From the NCBI GenBank assembly GCA_018971905.1, contig JAGWZS010000042.1:1-10544 (forward strand): 10,544 bases of DNA. Reading direction: 5' to 3'. The position numbers and the translations under genes are program-made. Source of the DNA: Rhodospirillales bacterium (GTDB taxonomy: Bacteria > Pseudomonadota > Alphaproteobacteria > Acetobacterales > Acetobacteraceae). Below are positions 1 through 6,529 of this stretch, piece after piece (position 1 is the first letter of the stretch; every line of letters begins with the position of its first letter). A model generated the notes under the pieces. That model had not been told where the DNA came from. It searched no databases and saw only the letters and a list, made by a program, of their open reading frames with translations.

Positions 1-663
1 CTTGATGCCCGCCGGTGCGTCCGGCAGGCGGGCGAGCACGAGATGGATGATGTTCTCTGACAGATCATGCTCACCGGCGGAGATAAAGATTTTCGCGCCG
101 GTGAGTTTGTAGCTGCCGTCGTCCTGCGGCACCGCCTTGGTGCGTAAGAGGCCGAGATCGGTGCCGCATTGCGGTTCGGTAAGGCACATGGTGCCGGACC
201 ATTCGCCGGAGACGAGCCTGGGCAGGTAAAAATCCTTCAGCTCTTCCGAGCCATGGCTCTTTAACGCCAGATACGCGCCGTGGGAGAGGCCAGGATACAG
301 CCCGAAGGAGATGTTGCTGGCGCAGATCATCTCCTCCACCAGCTTCGCCACGGTTTCCGGCAGGCCCTGGCCGCCATATTGCGGGTCGGCGTTCAAAGCG
401 CCCCAGCCGGCTTCTGAGAAAGCCTTGTAAGCTTCTTTAAAGCCTTTGGGCGTGCGCACGACGCCATTCTCATAGTGGCAGCCTTCCTCATCGCCGCTGG
501 CATTAATTGGCAGCAGCATTTCTGTGCAGAATTTCCCGGCTTCTTCCAGCACCGTGTCCAGCAATTCGGGCGTAAAATCCTCGGTGCCGGGCAATGGTTT
601 GGCGGGGTGCAGCTCGTGCAGAACAAAGCGCATGTCCCGCAGGGGCGCGGTATAGGTTTGCAT
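1..663 (-). CDS. Acyl-CoA dehydrogenase, N-terminal 221 residues (3' end beyond window)
   Basis: FAD-dependent oxidation of acyl-CoA to trans-2-enoyl-CoA, the first step of beta-oxidation, in the cytoplasm. The frame is open from the ATG at 663 to the window edge. The N-terminus (MQTYTAPLRDMRFVLHEL) is typical of the large acyl-CoA dehydrogenases with an extra C-terminal domain, the group that includes DmdC-like enzymes and is usually near 590-600 residues. About 370 residues should therefore lie outside. Visible landmarks are the N-terminal helical domain (to about residue 155), the flavin/substrate motif CLTEPQCGTDLG at 160-171, and GAKIFISAGEHDL at 189-201 in the beta domain. The catalytic Glu lies further on and cannot be checked. 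It is the fifth gene of the minus-strand operon, 12 nt after the dehydrogenase/hydratase gene. A strong AAGGAG (672-677), 8 nt from the ATG and overlapping the previous stop, supports the start. The family is secure; the chain-length preference is unknown. Confidence 0.93.
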   Translation of the reverse strand, partial: MQTYTAPLRDMRFVLHELHPAKPLPGTEDFTPELLDTVLEEAGKFCTEMLLPINASGDEEGCHYENGVVRTPKGFKEAYKAFSEAGWGALNADPQYGGQGLPETVAKLVEEMICASNISFGLYPGLSHGAYLALKSHGSEELKDFYLPRLVSGEWSGTMCLTEPQCGTDLGLLRTKAVPQDDGSYKLTGAKIFISAGEHDLSENIIHLVLARLPDAPAGIK

Positions 664-671
664 GGCTTTTT

Positions 672-677
672 CTCCTT
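672..677 (-). promoter_or_regulatory. Ribosome binding site of the acyl-CoA dehydrogenase gene
   Basis: The minus strand reads AAGGAG 8 nt upstream of the ATG at 663. It overlaps the TAA stop of the preceding gene (676-678), so the two reading frames share their junction and are probably translationally coupled. Confidence 0.75.
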
Positions 678-2943
678 AATTGCGGAGCGGCTTGCCGGTG
701 GTGAGCATCACCTCGATGCGCGCCAGCGTGCCGTCCTGTTTCATTAGCCGCATGAAGGCGGCGTGTTCGAGGGTGAGGATATCCTGCTCGGTCGGCCGGT
801 CGATGAGGTCCGCCTCGCCGCCGGAAAGTACTTTGGCGAGCTCGCCGGAAATAATTTCGTCGTAAGGCGTGGCGAGGCCACGCTTGCGGAAATCCTTCAC
901 CGCCATGGTGAAGGCTGTGCGCCCATCCTCACCTGGCAGCTGGTAGGTCGGCGGTTCGGGGGCGGCGTAGGTTTCCGCCATCGCCAGCGCTTTTGCCTTG
1001 GCGTCAGCCAGCAGGCGGTAGCGGTTCATGGTGATGCCGTCGCTTTCACGCAGAAACAGAAGTTCCTTGGCATTGGCGGCAGATTTGCTGACTGTGGCGG
1101 TACTCACCGTCTCGAATACTTTTGCAGCGGCGGGCATGGGGCCGTGAGGCATGGATTTGTTAGCCGCCCAGCGGGAAAGCATCTCCGAGCATCCACCCCA
1201 GGCGGGTACCAGGCCTACGCCGCATTCCACCAGCCCGATATAGGTTTCCGCATAGGCCTGCACGGCAGATGAATGCAGCACAATCTCGCAGCCGCCGCCC
1301 AGCGCCATGCCGAAGGGTGCTGCAACGCTGGGGAAGGGCGCATATTTCAGCTTCTTAAAAATCCGTTGGCCTGAAGTAACGAGTTTTTCGATTTCACCCC
1401 AGGCGGCAATGTTGGCGGCGAAGAGTGCGAGGCCAAGATTGGCGCCAGCGGAGAAATGTGTGCCTTCATTGTAAATCACCAACGCTTTGTGGCTTTGCGG
1501 CACAAGATCAATCGACTGCTCGAGCAATTCAAGGTTCTGCTGGTCCCAGCTGTTGCTTTTTGAGGTAAGCTCAAAGCAGAGCACGCCATGACCAATATCC
1601 CAGAGAGATGCGGAAGCATTTTTAAGCAGTGGCTTGGAGGTGAGTTTGATGTCCTCCAGCATCACCACACCCTCCGGGCGGGTGAGTTTATGGTAAGCGC
1701 CGTCCTGGCCTAGATATTCGCGGGCGCCGTTTTGGGTGCGGTAGAAGCTCTTGCCCTTGGCGGCGGCAAGCATTGCGGGAACCGGTAATCCGTCCGCCGC
1801 CAGTTTTTCGGCCAGCCAATCCGCGCCGATCTTGTCGATAAGCTCGAACGGACCGGATTTCCAATTATAGCCAAGGCGCATCGCTTCATCGATGGCGTGG
1901 ATATCCTCAGCGGCTTCCGGTACCAGGGAGGCGGCGTAGGCCAGCGTCCGGCCCATCACGCGCCAGGCGTAGGGGGATTCTGAAAATATCGTGCGCAGAT
2001 CGCGGCTTTCCGGCGTTTTGACCTTATGCGCCGGGCGATAATCGCCGGTTGAAAGGTCAATGGCCTCACGGCCCTTGGCGCCCTTACGGTAGAATCCGCC
2101 TTTGCCTTTGCGGCCGGTATAGCCTTCCGCAATCATCTTTTTAAGCAGCGGCAAATCGCGGTTGGTGGCATGAAAGGCATCACTGGCGGGCAGAGCGCCC
2201 GCAAGGCTGGCATTGATGTGGGGCATCAGGTCCAGCCCCACAAGGTCGATAAGCCCAAACACGCCGGTTTTAGGAATACCAAAGGGGCGGCCCATGATGG
2301 AATCGGCTTCCTCCACCGTCAGCCCTGCGGCCATCGCCTCGATCACGCCGGTTTGCAGCCAGAATACGCCAAGGCGGTTGGCGATGAAGCCTGGAGAGTC
2401 CTTGGCCTTCACCACGCTCTTGCCGAGCATGAGGTCGGTGAATGCGGCGATCTTGTCGGCAAGATCAGGGTCGGTTTCAGGGCCTGTAACCAGCTCCAGC
2501 AGGCGCATATAACGCGGCGGGTTGAAAAAATGCGTGATGAGGAAATCGCGCTTGAAACGCTCCGGCATTCCCTCAGTAAGCTTGGCAAGCGGAATGGTGG
2601 AGGTGTTGGAGGAAACCGCCATGCCGGGGCGGCGAATGGCGTCTATCTTGCGGTAGAGGTCCTGCTTCAAATCCAACCGCTCGATGATGGCTTCCACCAC
2701 CCAGTCGCAAGAGGCGAGCTGGGGCAGGTCGTCCGCGATATTACCCGGCGTGACGAGCTTCGCCGCGCGGGTAGACATGAAAGGCGCAGGCTCTGTCTTG
2801 AGCATTTTGGCGATGGCATTTGCGGCGCCATCCTTCACGATGTCCAGCAGCAGCACCGGCACGCCTGCATTGGCGAATTGCGCGGCGATGGCCGCCCCCA
2901 TGGTTCCGGCGCCGATGACGGCGGCCTTGCGGATACTCTCCAT
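676..2943 (-). CDS. 3-hydroxyacyl-CoA dehydrogenase / enoyl-CoA hydratase fusion (HAD-first architecture)
   Basis: A 755-residue bifunctional beta-oxidation enzyme that hydrates trans-2-enoyl-CoA and oxidises L-3-hydroxyacyl-CoA with NAD+. The NAD-binding domain comes first, with a Rossmann loop GAGTMG at 11-16. Dehydrogenase catalytic residues are H138 (in THFFNP) and E150, with the usual 12-residue spacing. The 3HCDH C-terminal part follows from about 183 (DSPGFIANR). The crotonase domain comes last, about 430-640, with an oxyanion-hole segment FSAGANL (497-503) and both hydratase acids, E553 (GGGCEI) and E573 (GLVECGVG), 20 residues apart as in rat enoyl-CoA hydratase. This order is the reverse of E. 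coli FadB/FadJ and matches the Bacillus FadN type. Start: the frame continues 16 codons upstream, but those lie inside the thiolase gene. The ATG at 2943 follows a GGAG and begins directly before the Rossmann fold (MESIRKAAVIGAG). The thiolase stop overlaps this ATG by one base (TGATG). Confidence 0.95.
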   Translation of the reverse strand: MESIRKAAVIGAGTMGAAIAAQFANAGVPVLLLDIVKDGAANAIAKMLKTEPAPFMSTRAAKLVTPGNIADDLPQLASCDWVVEAIIERLDLKQDLYRKIDAIRRPGMAVSSNTSTIPLAKLTEGMPERFKRDFLITHFFNPPRYMRLLELVTGPETDPDLADKIAAFTDLMLGKSVVKAKDSPGFIANRLGVFWLQTGVIEAMAAGLTVEEADSIMGRPFGIPKTGVFGLIDLVGLDLMPHINASLAGALPASDAFHATNRDLPLLKKMIAEGYTGRKGKGGFYRKGAKGREAIDLSTGDYRPAHKVKTPESRDLRTIFSESPYAWRVMGRTLAYAASLVPEAAEDIHAIDEAMRLGYNWKSGPFELIDKIGADWLAEKLAADGLPVPAMLAAAKGKSFYRTQNGAREYLGQDGAYHKLTRPEGVVMLEDIKLTSKPLLKNASASLWDIGHGVLCFELTSKSNSWDQQNLELLEQSIDLVPQSHKALVIYNEGTHFSAGANLGLALFAANIAAWGEIEKLVTSGQRIFKKLKYAPFPSVAAPFGMALGGGCEIVLHSSAVQAYAETYIGLVECGVGLVPAWGGCSEMLSRWAANKSMPHGPMPAAAKVFETVSTATVSKSAANAKELLFLRESDGITMNRYRLLADAKAKALAMAETYAAPEPPTYQLPGEDGRTAFTMAVKDFRKRGLATPYDEIISGELAKVLSGGEADLIDRPTEQDILTLEHAAFMRLMKQDGTLARIEVMLTTGKPLRN

Positions 2944-4079
2944 CACAAGCGCTCCAGAATGGTGGCAATGCCCTGGCCGCCGCCAATGCATTGCGTGGCG
3001 AGCGCATAGCGCCCGCCCGTGCGGGCCAGCAAGCTGGCGGCCTTGCCGGTGATGCGCGCCCCGGTGGCACCCAGCGGATGGCCAAGTGCTATGGCCCCGC
3101 CATCGATATTCACTTTGGCAGGGTCCAGTCCAAGGTCGCGGATGCAGGCGAGCGACTGGGAGGCGAAAGCCTCGTTCAACTCCACCACATCGAGGTCAGA
3201 TACAGAGATCCCTGCCCGTGCCAGCACTTTCTTGGTGGCGGCAACAGGGCCAATGCCCATGATCTCCGGCGCGCAGCCCGCGGTGGCGGCGGCAACAATG
3301 CGCGCAAGCGGCTTCAGCCCATGCTTGGCGGCGTAAGCCTCGGAGCACACCAGCACGGCGGCGGCACCATCCGTCAACGGGGAGGAGGTGCCAGCGGTAA
3401 CGGAACCAGCGGCGCTGAAGGCAGGCTTCAGCCCGGCCAGGCCCTCAGCGGTGGTTTCGGGTCGGGGGCAACCATCGGCCTCTACCTTGCCCGCCTTGGT
3501 GTTGACCGGGATGATCTCGTCGTTAAAATGTCCGCCCCTAATGGCTGCGGCGGCGCGGCGTTGGCTTTCCACGGCGAAAGCCTCTTGCTCGGCGCGGGAG
3601 ATATTCCATTTCGCGGCTACGTTTTCGGCGGTTTCGCCCATGCCCATATAGGCGGCGGGCAGCTTCTCATAGAGTGCCGGGTTAGGCAGGGGGTTGAAGC
3701 CCATCATCGGCACGCGGCTCATGCTCTCAACCCCCGCGGCGATAAACACCTCGCCGGAGCCGGTGGCGATATGTCCGGCGGCGATGTGGATGGCCTGCAT
3801 GGAGGAGCCGCAGAAATGGTTCACCGTGTAACCGCCAACGGATTGCGGCAACCCGGCATGAAGTGCCACCAGCCGGGCAAGATTCAGGCCCTGCTCGCCC
3901 TCGGGGAAGGCGCAGCCGAGAATCACGGCTTCAAGGTCGGATGTAGTGATGTTTGCGCGCGCCGCCAGCGCGGCAATGAGTTCGGCGGCGATATCGTCAG
4001 GCCTGGTGTGCGCCAGTGCGCCCTTGGCGGCCAGGGTAAAAGGCGAACGGGCAAAGCCCGCGATAACGGCTTGGGTCAC
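2943..4079 (-). CDS. fadA: Acetyl-CoA C-acyltransferase (thiolase)
   Basis: A 378-residue thiolase that cleaves 3-ketoacyl-CoA with CoA to give acetyl-CoA and a shortened acyl-CoA, the last step of beta-oxidation. All signature elements are present: nucleophile C90 in NHFCGSSMQA, NEAFA at 302-306, H334 in GGAIALGHPLGATG, and the acid/base C364 in CIGGGQG near the C-terminus. The length is slightly below the usual 390. The start codon is GTG at 4079, overlapping the stop of the MerR gene (GTGA) and preceded by a GGGAG 6 nt upstream. The next gene overlaps its stop by one base. The location beside the dehydrogenase/hydratase and acyl-CoA dehydrogenase favours a degradative role (FadA) over a biosynthetic acetoacetyl-CoA thiolase, but motifs alone do not separate the two. 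Confidence 0.95.
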   Translation of the reverse strand: MTQAVIAGFARSPFTLAAKGALAHTRPDDIAAELIAALAARANITTSDLEAVILGCAFPEGEQGLNLARLVALHAGLPQSVGGYTVNHFCGSSMQAIHIAAGHIATGSGEVFIAAGVESMSRVPMMGFNPLPNPALYEKLPAAYMGMGETAENVAAKWNISRAEQEAFAVESQRRAAAAIRGGHFNDEIIPVNTKAGKVEADGCPRPETTAEGLAGLKPAFSAAGSVTAGTSSPLTDGAAAVLVCSEAYAAKHGLKPLARIVAAATAGCAPEIMGIGPVAATKKVLARAGISVSDLDVVELNEAFASQSLACIRDLGLDPAKVNIDGGAIALGHPLGATGARITGKAASLLARTGGRYALATQCIGGGQGIATILERL

Positions 4080-4537
4080 GGTGATCTCCCGATCGGTTTG
4101 AGGGCGGCTTTTTTTGCCCGGCCAATTTTAGGTTCGGCTTTTGGCAATGGCACGCGCAGTGACGCGATCGCCTCCTCGCATTGCAGTTCGATGTTGTGCA
4201 GCTCAGTCAGGGTCTGCTCCACGGCGTGGCGCTGCTCCTCCAGCTTGTGAATACGGTTTTGCACCGCCTTCAGAAGTGCGATGGTTTGCTGACCATGGGT
4301 GGGGTCTATATCGTAAAGTTCAAGATATTCCTTGATCTCTTTGATCGAGAAGCCAAGCCGCTTGCCGCGCAGAATAAGGATCATACGCGCGCGGTCGCGC
4401 TGAGAATAGACGCGCGTATTGCCCGCGCGGCGAGGCGCTATGAGCCCCTGCGCCTCGTAGAAATGCAGAGTCCGCACCGTAACACCCAGCTCGGCGCCGA
4501 GCTGGGTAACGGTGTAAAGGGGGTCTGGGTACGGCAT
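4076..4537 (-). CDS. MerR-family transcriptional regulator of the beta-oxidation operon
   Basis: A 153-residue DNA-binding regulator. Residues 7-75 form the MerR winged helix-turn-helix: a YTVTQLGAELGV recognition region, RTLHFYEAQGLI, then the wing RAGNTRVYSQRD and the GFSIKEIKEYL helix. Residues about 83-125 are a likely antiparallel coiled-coil dimerisation helix. The C-terminus (about 130-153) is a short Lys/Pro-rich tail rather than an effector-binding domain. Only one cysteine is present (C120), so the paired metal-binding cysteines of MerR/ZntR-type sensors are missing. Small MerR proteins (for example LiuR) control acyl-CoA catabolism in proteobacteria, so an acyl-CoA or CoA-ester signal is plausible, but this is inference from context. 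The gene sits between fadL and the thiolase, overlapping the latter by 4 nt. The ATG at 4537 has an AGGAG (4543-4547) 5 nt upstream. No LiuR-like palindrome was found in the flanking gaps. Confidence 0.9.
   Translation of the reverse strand: MPYPDPLYTVTQLGAELGVTVRTLHFYEAQGLIAPRRAGNTRVYSQRDRARMILILRGKRLGFSIKEIKEYLELYDIDPTHGQQTIALLKAVQNRIHKLEEQRHAVEQTLTELHNIELQCEEAIASLRVPLPKAEPKIGRAKKAALKPIGRSP
4086..4090 (-). promoter_or_regulatory. Ribosome binding site fixing the GTG start of the thiolase
   Basis: The minus strand reads GGGAG 6 nt before the GTG at 4079, inside the last codons of the MerR gene. The site supports GTG as the true start, and the first residues (TQAVIAGFARSPF) are a normal thiolase N-terminus. 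Confidence 0.65.
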
Positions 4538-4542
4538 TCAGG

Positions 4543-4547
4543 CTCCT
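4543..4547 (-). promoter_or_regulatory. Ribosome binding site of the MerR-family gene
   Basis: AGGAG on the minus strand lies 5 nt before the ATG at 4537. A further ATG at 4560 is out of frame, so this site decides the start. Confidence 0.6.
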
Positions 4548-4555
4548 GTTGTCTG

Positions 4556-4591
4556 GCCATGCCCGCGCCTGGCGCCCCGGGGCGGCATGGC
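4556..4591. repeat. GC-rich nested inverted repeat between fadL and the MerR gene
   Basis: Eight-base arms GCCATGCC (4556-4563) and GGCATGGC (4584-4591) enclose two inner palindromes, GCGCCTGGCGC (4565-4575) and CGCCCCGGGGCG (4573-4584), which overlap and would compete. In the minus-strand transcript it lies just after the fadL stop and just before the MerR ribosome binding site. There is no T-run after it, so it is not a standard intrinsic terminator. It could be an mRNA stem-loop that lowers read-through or protects the fadL message, or a protein-binding dyad. The dyad itself is certain; the role is not. Confidence 0.5.
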
Positions 4592-4596
4592 GGAGG

Positions 4597-5928
4597 TTAG
4601 AACTTCGCTGTTAACCCCGCGGTGAAGGAATTGTCGGAGGCGGCATAATTGCCGATGAGCGTGCCGCTGGGCGTCGGCAAGCCAGACGTGGTGCTGTTGA
4701 TGCTGCCACCGGGCGTGAACACGTGGCCATAAGCAAATTGCAAATCCACCGCGGGAGTAATCTTATATTGCGCACCAACGCCGAGGTCGTAATGGTTGGC
4801 ATCCGGCACGCGGGACGTACGGTTGCTGTCTGTCACGGGCGATTCGTCGAAGGCGAAGCCGGCTTGCAGCATAATCCGATCGGTCAGCTGATAATTGGTG
4901 CCGATGGCAGCGAACCATGTATTGCGCCAGTTCTCGTAGATCACGCTGCCGGGATAACCGTTGTTGAGCGTTACATGCAGGCTGTTCAGCAAGGCCCAGT
5001 GGGTCCATTGCAGGCTGCCCATGACTGCCCAGGCCGGCGTGATCTGATGATAAATGCCCAGATCCACGGAATCCGGCATGGTAATGGAGGTGGTGGCAGC
5101 GCTGTTGCCGGCTTCCAAAAGTGCCGCCGTGGCGGGGCTGAGGGCGGAGTAAACCCCCGGAACGGTGATGCTTTGCGCGCCGGAAATATTATGCCGGATG
5201 CGGGAATGATAATCGATACCGATGCGCGTTGCATCGTCAATTCTATAGAGCCCGCCGATATTGTAGCCAAACCCTACATCATCGCCATGCACATCGGCTA
5301 TCGGGTCCTGGCCGGTCAGGGCGCTCAATGTCGGCACATTTAGCGCCTGGGTGAGGCGGGCATTGAAATATTCAAAAACAGGGCCAGCGCCGACGGAAAA
5401 ATGATCGTTGATTTTATACGAAACGGCGGCGCTGAAATCGACGCCAGTAATGCTCGAGACAAGGCTCTGATAGCGGCCGACGAAATCCTCAGGATAGGCC
5501 GTGCGCTCACCATATGGGTTGGTAACTGAAAGGCCGAGCCGCAGATCTGGCGCCAGCACGAACACGCCAAACAGTGAGCCAGAGGCCGCCGGCGTGACAG
5601 CATTGCCGCCTTGCGTGCCGCTTACGGTGCCGCCGGTAAGGGGGTTGGTGTTGTAGCCTGAGAATGTGGCGGAGGGAGAGATATAACTGACGCCGCCGGC
5701 GAACTCGCTTTGGTCCAGCAGCGCCATGCCGGCTGGGTTAGTCCAGGCGGTGCTGGCGTCGTAGGCCTTGGCTTCGTCGCCCGCGAAGGCGGTACCCATC
5801 CAGTCTGGCAGCCCTTCGCGCAGGCCAAAGCCTGAAGCGTGCGCGGCTTGGCCTAGGCTGAGCGTAGCGAGGGCGCCGCAGGCGGTGGCGGCTAAAAGGC
5901 GGGTTTTATACAGCTTAATGGTTTTCAT
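4597..5928 (-). CDS. fadL: FadL/OmpP1-type outer-membrane long-chain fatty acid transporter
   Basis: A 443-residue beta-barrel that lets long-chain fatty acids and other hydrophobic compounds cross the outer membrane. A signal peptide covers residues 1-31, with a basic start (MKTIKLYKTR), a hydrophobic core and AHA cleavage before SGFGL. The mature N-terminus shows the FadL plug/hatch pattern: SGFGLREG, then GTAFAGDEAKAYDASTAWTNPAGMALL with the NPAG element at about 64-67. It continues with alternating amphipathic strands and ends FTAGLTAKF with the terminal Phe expected of outer-membrane barrels. Length matches the family (about 420-450). It is the first gene of the minus-strand operon, preceded by AGGAGG (5939-5944) and facing the DUF2147 gene across the divergent region. 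The next gene, 59 nt on, has no evident promoter of its own, so co-transcription is likely. Substrates could also be aromatic hydrocarbons, as in TodX/TbuX relatives, but the neighbours favour fatty acids. Confidence 0.93.
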   Translation of the reverse strand: MKTIKLYKTRLLAATACGALATLSLGQAAHASGFGLREGLPDWMGTAFAGDEAKAYDASTAWTNPAGMALLDQSEFAGGVSYISPSATFSGYNTNPLTGGTVSGTQGGNAVTPAASGSLFGVFVLAPDLRLGLSVTNPYGERTAYPEDFVGRYQSLVSSITGVDFSAAVSYKINDHFSVGAGPVFEYFNARLTQALNVPTLSALTGQDPIADVHGDDVGFGYNIGGLYRIDDATRIGIDYHSRIRHNISGAQSITVPGVYSALSPATAALLEAGNSAATTSITMPDSVDLGIYHQITPAWAVMGSLQWTHWALLNSLHVTLNNGYPGSVIYENWRNTWFAAIGTNYQLTDRIMLQAGFAFDESPVTDSNRTSRVPDANHYDLGVGAQYKITPAVDLQFAYGHVFTPGGSINSTTSGLPTPSGTLIGNYAASDNSFTAGLTAKF

Positions 5929-5938
5929 GCTCTTGGAA

Positions 5939-5944
5939 CCTCCT
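5939..5944 (-). promoter_or_regulatory. Ribosome binding site of fadL
   Basis: The minus strand reads AGGAGG 10 nt upstream of the ATG at 5928, a full consensus site at slightly long spacing. It suggests strong translation of the outer-membrane protein. Confidence 0.65.
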
Positions 5945-5984
5945 CATTTTATTCGCTTTTCTTTAGGTGGAAGCCTCGTCTTTG

Positions 5985-5995
5985 CTATTGAATAG
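5985..5995. promoter_or_regulatory. Small palindrome in the divergent promoter region, possible operator
   Basis: CTATT-G-AATAG is a perfect 5-1-5 inverted repeat. It overlaps the proposed -35 box of the rightward promoter and lies roughly midway between fadL and the DUF2147 gene. An operator here could regulate both directions. It is short and lies in AT-rich sequence, so chance is possible. Confidence 0.3.
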
Positions 5996-6016
5996 AGGTG
6001 AAAGCTAACCTAATAT
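5988..6016 (+). promoter_or_regulatory. Candidate sigma70 promoter for the DUF2147-ligase-thioesterase operon
   Basis: TTGAAT (5988-5993) and TAATAT (6011-6016) are separated by 17 nt, each matching 4 of 6 consensus bases. They lie in the AT-rich 116-bp gap between the divergent genes, 28 nt before the preferred start at 6045. I could not find an equally convincing promoter on the minus strand for fadL, although one must lie in or near this gap. Confidence 0.4.
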
Positions 6017-6034
6017 GTATGAAAAATACTAAAT

Positions 6035-6038
6035 AGGG
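6035..6038 (+). promoter_or_regulatory. Ribosome binding site favouring the second ATG of the DUF2147 gene
   Basis: AGGG directly touches the first ATG (6039), which is too close to work, but lies 6 nt before the in-frame ATG at 6045. The start at 6045 is therefore preferred, shortening the protein by two residues. Confidence 0.45.
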
Positions 6039-6044
6039 ATGAAA

Positions 6045-6527
6045 ATGCAAGAGAGCTTTTTCTGGCGCCGTGCGAAAAACCTTATTGCCGGTCTTGGCTT
6101 CTTGCTTGGCGTGGCACCGGCGATGGCGCAAGGGGCCGCGGCGGGATGGTGGATGGACCAAAGCGGCAAGGCGGGGATTGTTATTGCCCCCTGCGGCAAA
6201 GATTTATGCGGCCGGATTGAATGGCTGAAAGTGCCCATGGATAAGGCAGGCCGACCAAAGACAGATATTCACAATAGCAATGCGGCGCTGAAGCCTAGGC
6301 CGTTATGCGGTTTGCAGATATTGGGCAATTTTATCCCCGATGGGCAGGGCGGTTGGAAAGGCGGCTGGATTTACGATCCGCAAAACGGTGAAACCTATAA
6401 ATCTGTAATGCACGTGGTGGCGGATGGCACGCTGCACGTGCGTGGCTATATCGGGATTCCGCTGCTTGGCCGTTCCGAGGTTTGGCGGCGCCCGGCCAAT
6501 GTTCTGCCCGCCTGTAGTGGAGGCTGA
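6045..6527 (+). CDS. Secreted DUF2147 family protein
   Basis: A 160-residue exported protein of the DUF2147 family, whose biochemical function is not established. A signal peptide is clear: basic RRAK at 8-11, hydrophobic core 12-23, and AMA cleavage after residue 28. The mature part carries the family pattern almost throughout: GWWMD (34-38), IAPCGKDLCGRIEWL (47-61), DKAGRPKTDIHN (66-77), YDPQNGETY (110-118) and RGYIGIPLLGRSEVW (133-147), which predicts a small beta-rich fold. Cysteines C50, C55, C88 and C157 could form disulfides in the periplasm. It is the first gene of the plus-strand operon, ending 2 nt before the acyl-CoA ligase start. That context links it to lipid handling, possibly at the envelope, but the role is inference. 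Starting at 6039 instead would add two residues. Confidence 0.9.
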   Translation: MQESFFWRRAKNLIAGLGFLLGVAPAMAQGAAAGWWMDQSGKAGIVIAPCGKDLCGRIEWLKVPMDKAGRPKTDIHNSNAALKPRPLCGLQILGNFIPDGQGGWKGGWIYDPQNGETYKSVMHVVADGTLHVRGYIGIPLLGRSEVWRRPANVLPACSGG

Positions 6528-6529
6528 CG

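Noticed and set aside
2944..2991. A 16-residue N-terminal extension of the dehydrogenase/hydratase from an upstream ATG
   Set aside because: The extension lies inside the end of the thiolase gene and is unlike any dehydrogenase N-terminus. A GGAG 8 nt before the ATG at 2943 supports the shorter protein.
2170..3009. A 279-codon open frame on the plus strand opposite the dehydrogenase/hydratase gene
   Set aside because: Antisense shadow of a well-supported gene, without a recognisable fold or its own ribosome binding site.
2991..4250. A 419-codon open frame on the plus strand opposite the thiolase and the MerR gene
   Set aside because: It is rich in Gly, His and Arg, has no recognisable domain, and lies wholly antisense to two genes with intact motifs. 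Long antisense frames are common in GC-rich coding DNA.
4538..4596. A separate promoter for the MerR gene in the gap after fadL
   Set aside because: No -35/-10 pair is visible on the minus strand; the gap is GC-rich and mostly taken up by a dyad.
5848..5928. Possible lipoprotein signal in the transporter (Cys at residue 17)
   Set aside because: The residues before the Cys (ATA) do not fit a lipobox, and a normal AHA cleavage site follows at residue 31.
6017..6029. Inverted repeat GTAT-n5-ATAC next to the candidate -10 box
   Set aside because: Four-base arms in AT-rich sequence are expected by chance, and nothing else supports an operator here.
5929..6044. LiuR-like operator in the divergent region
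   Set aside because: No ACGT-centred palindrome of that type can be found in this gap, so assigning the regulator to LiuR by its site is not supported.
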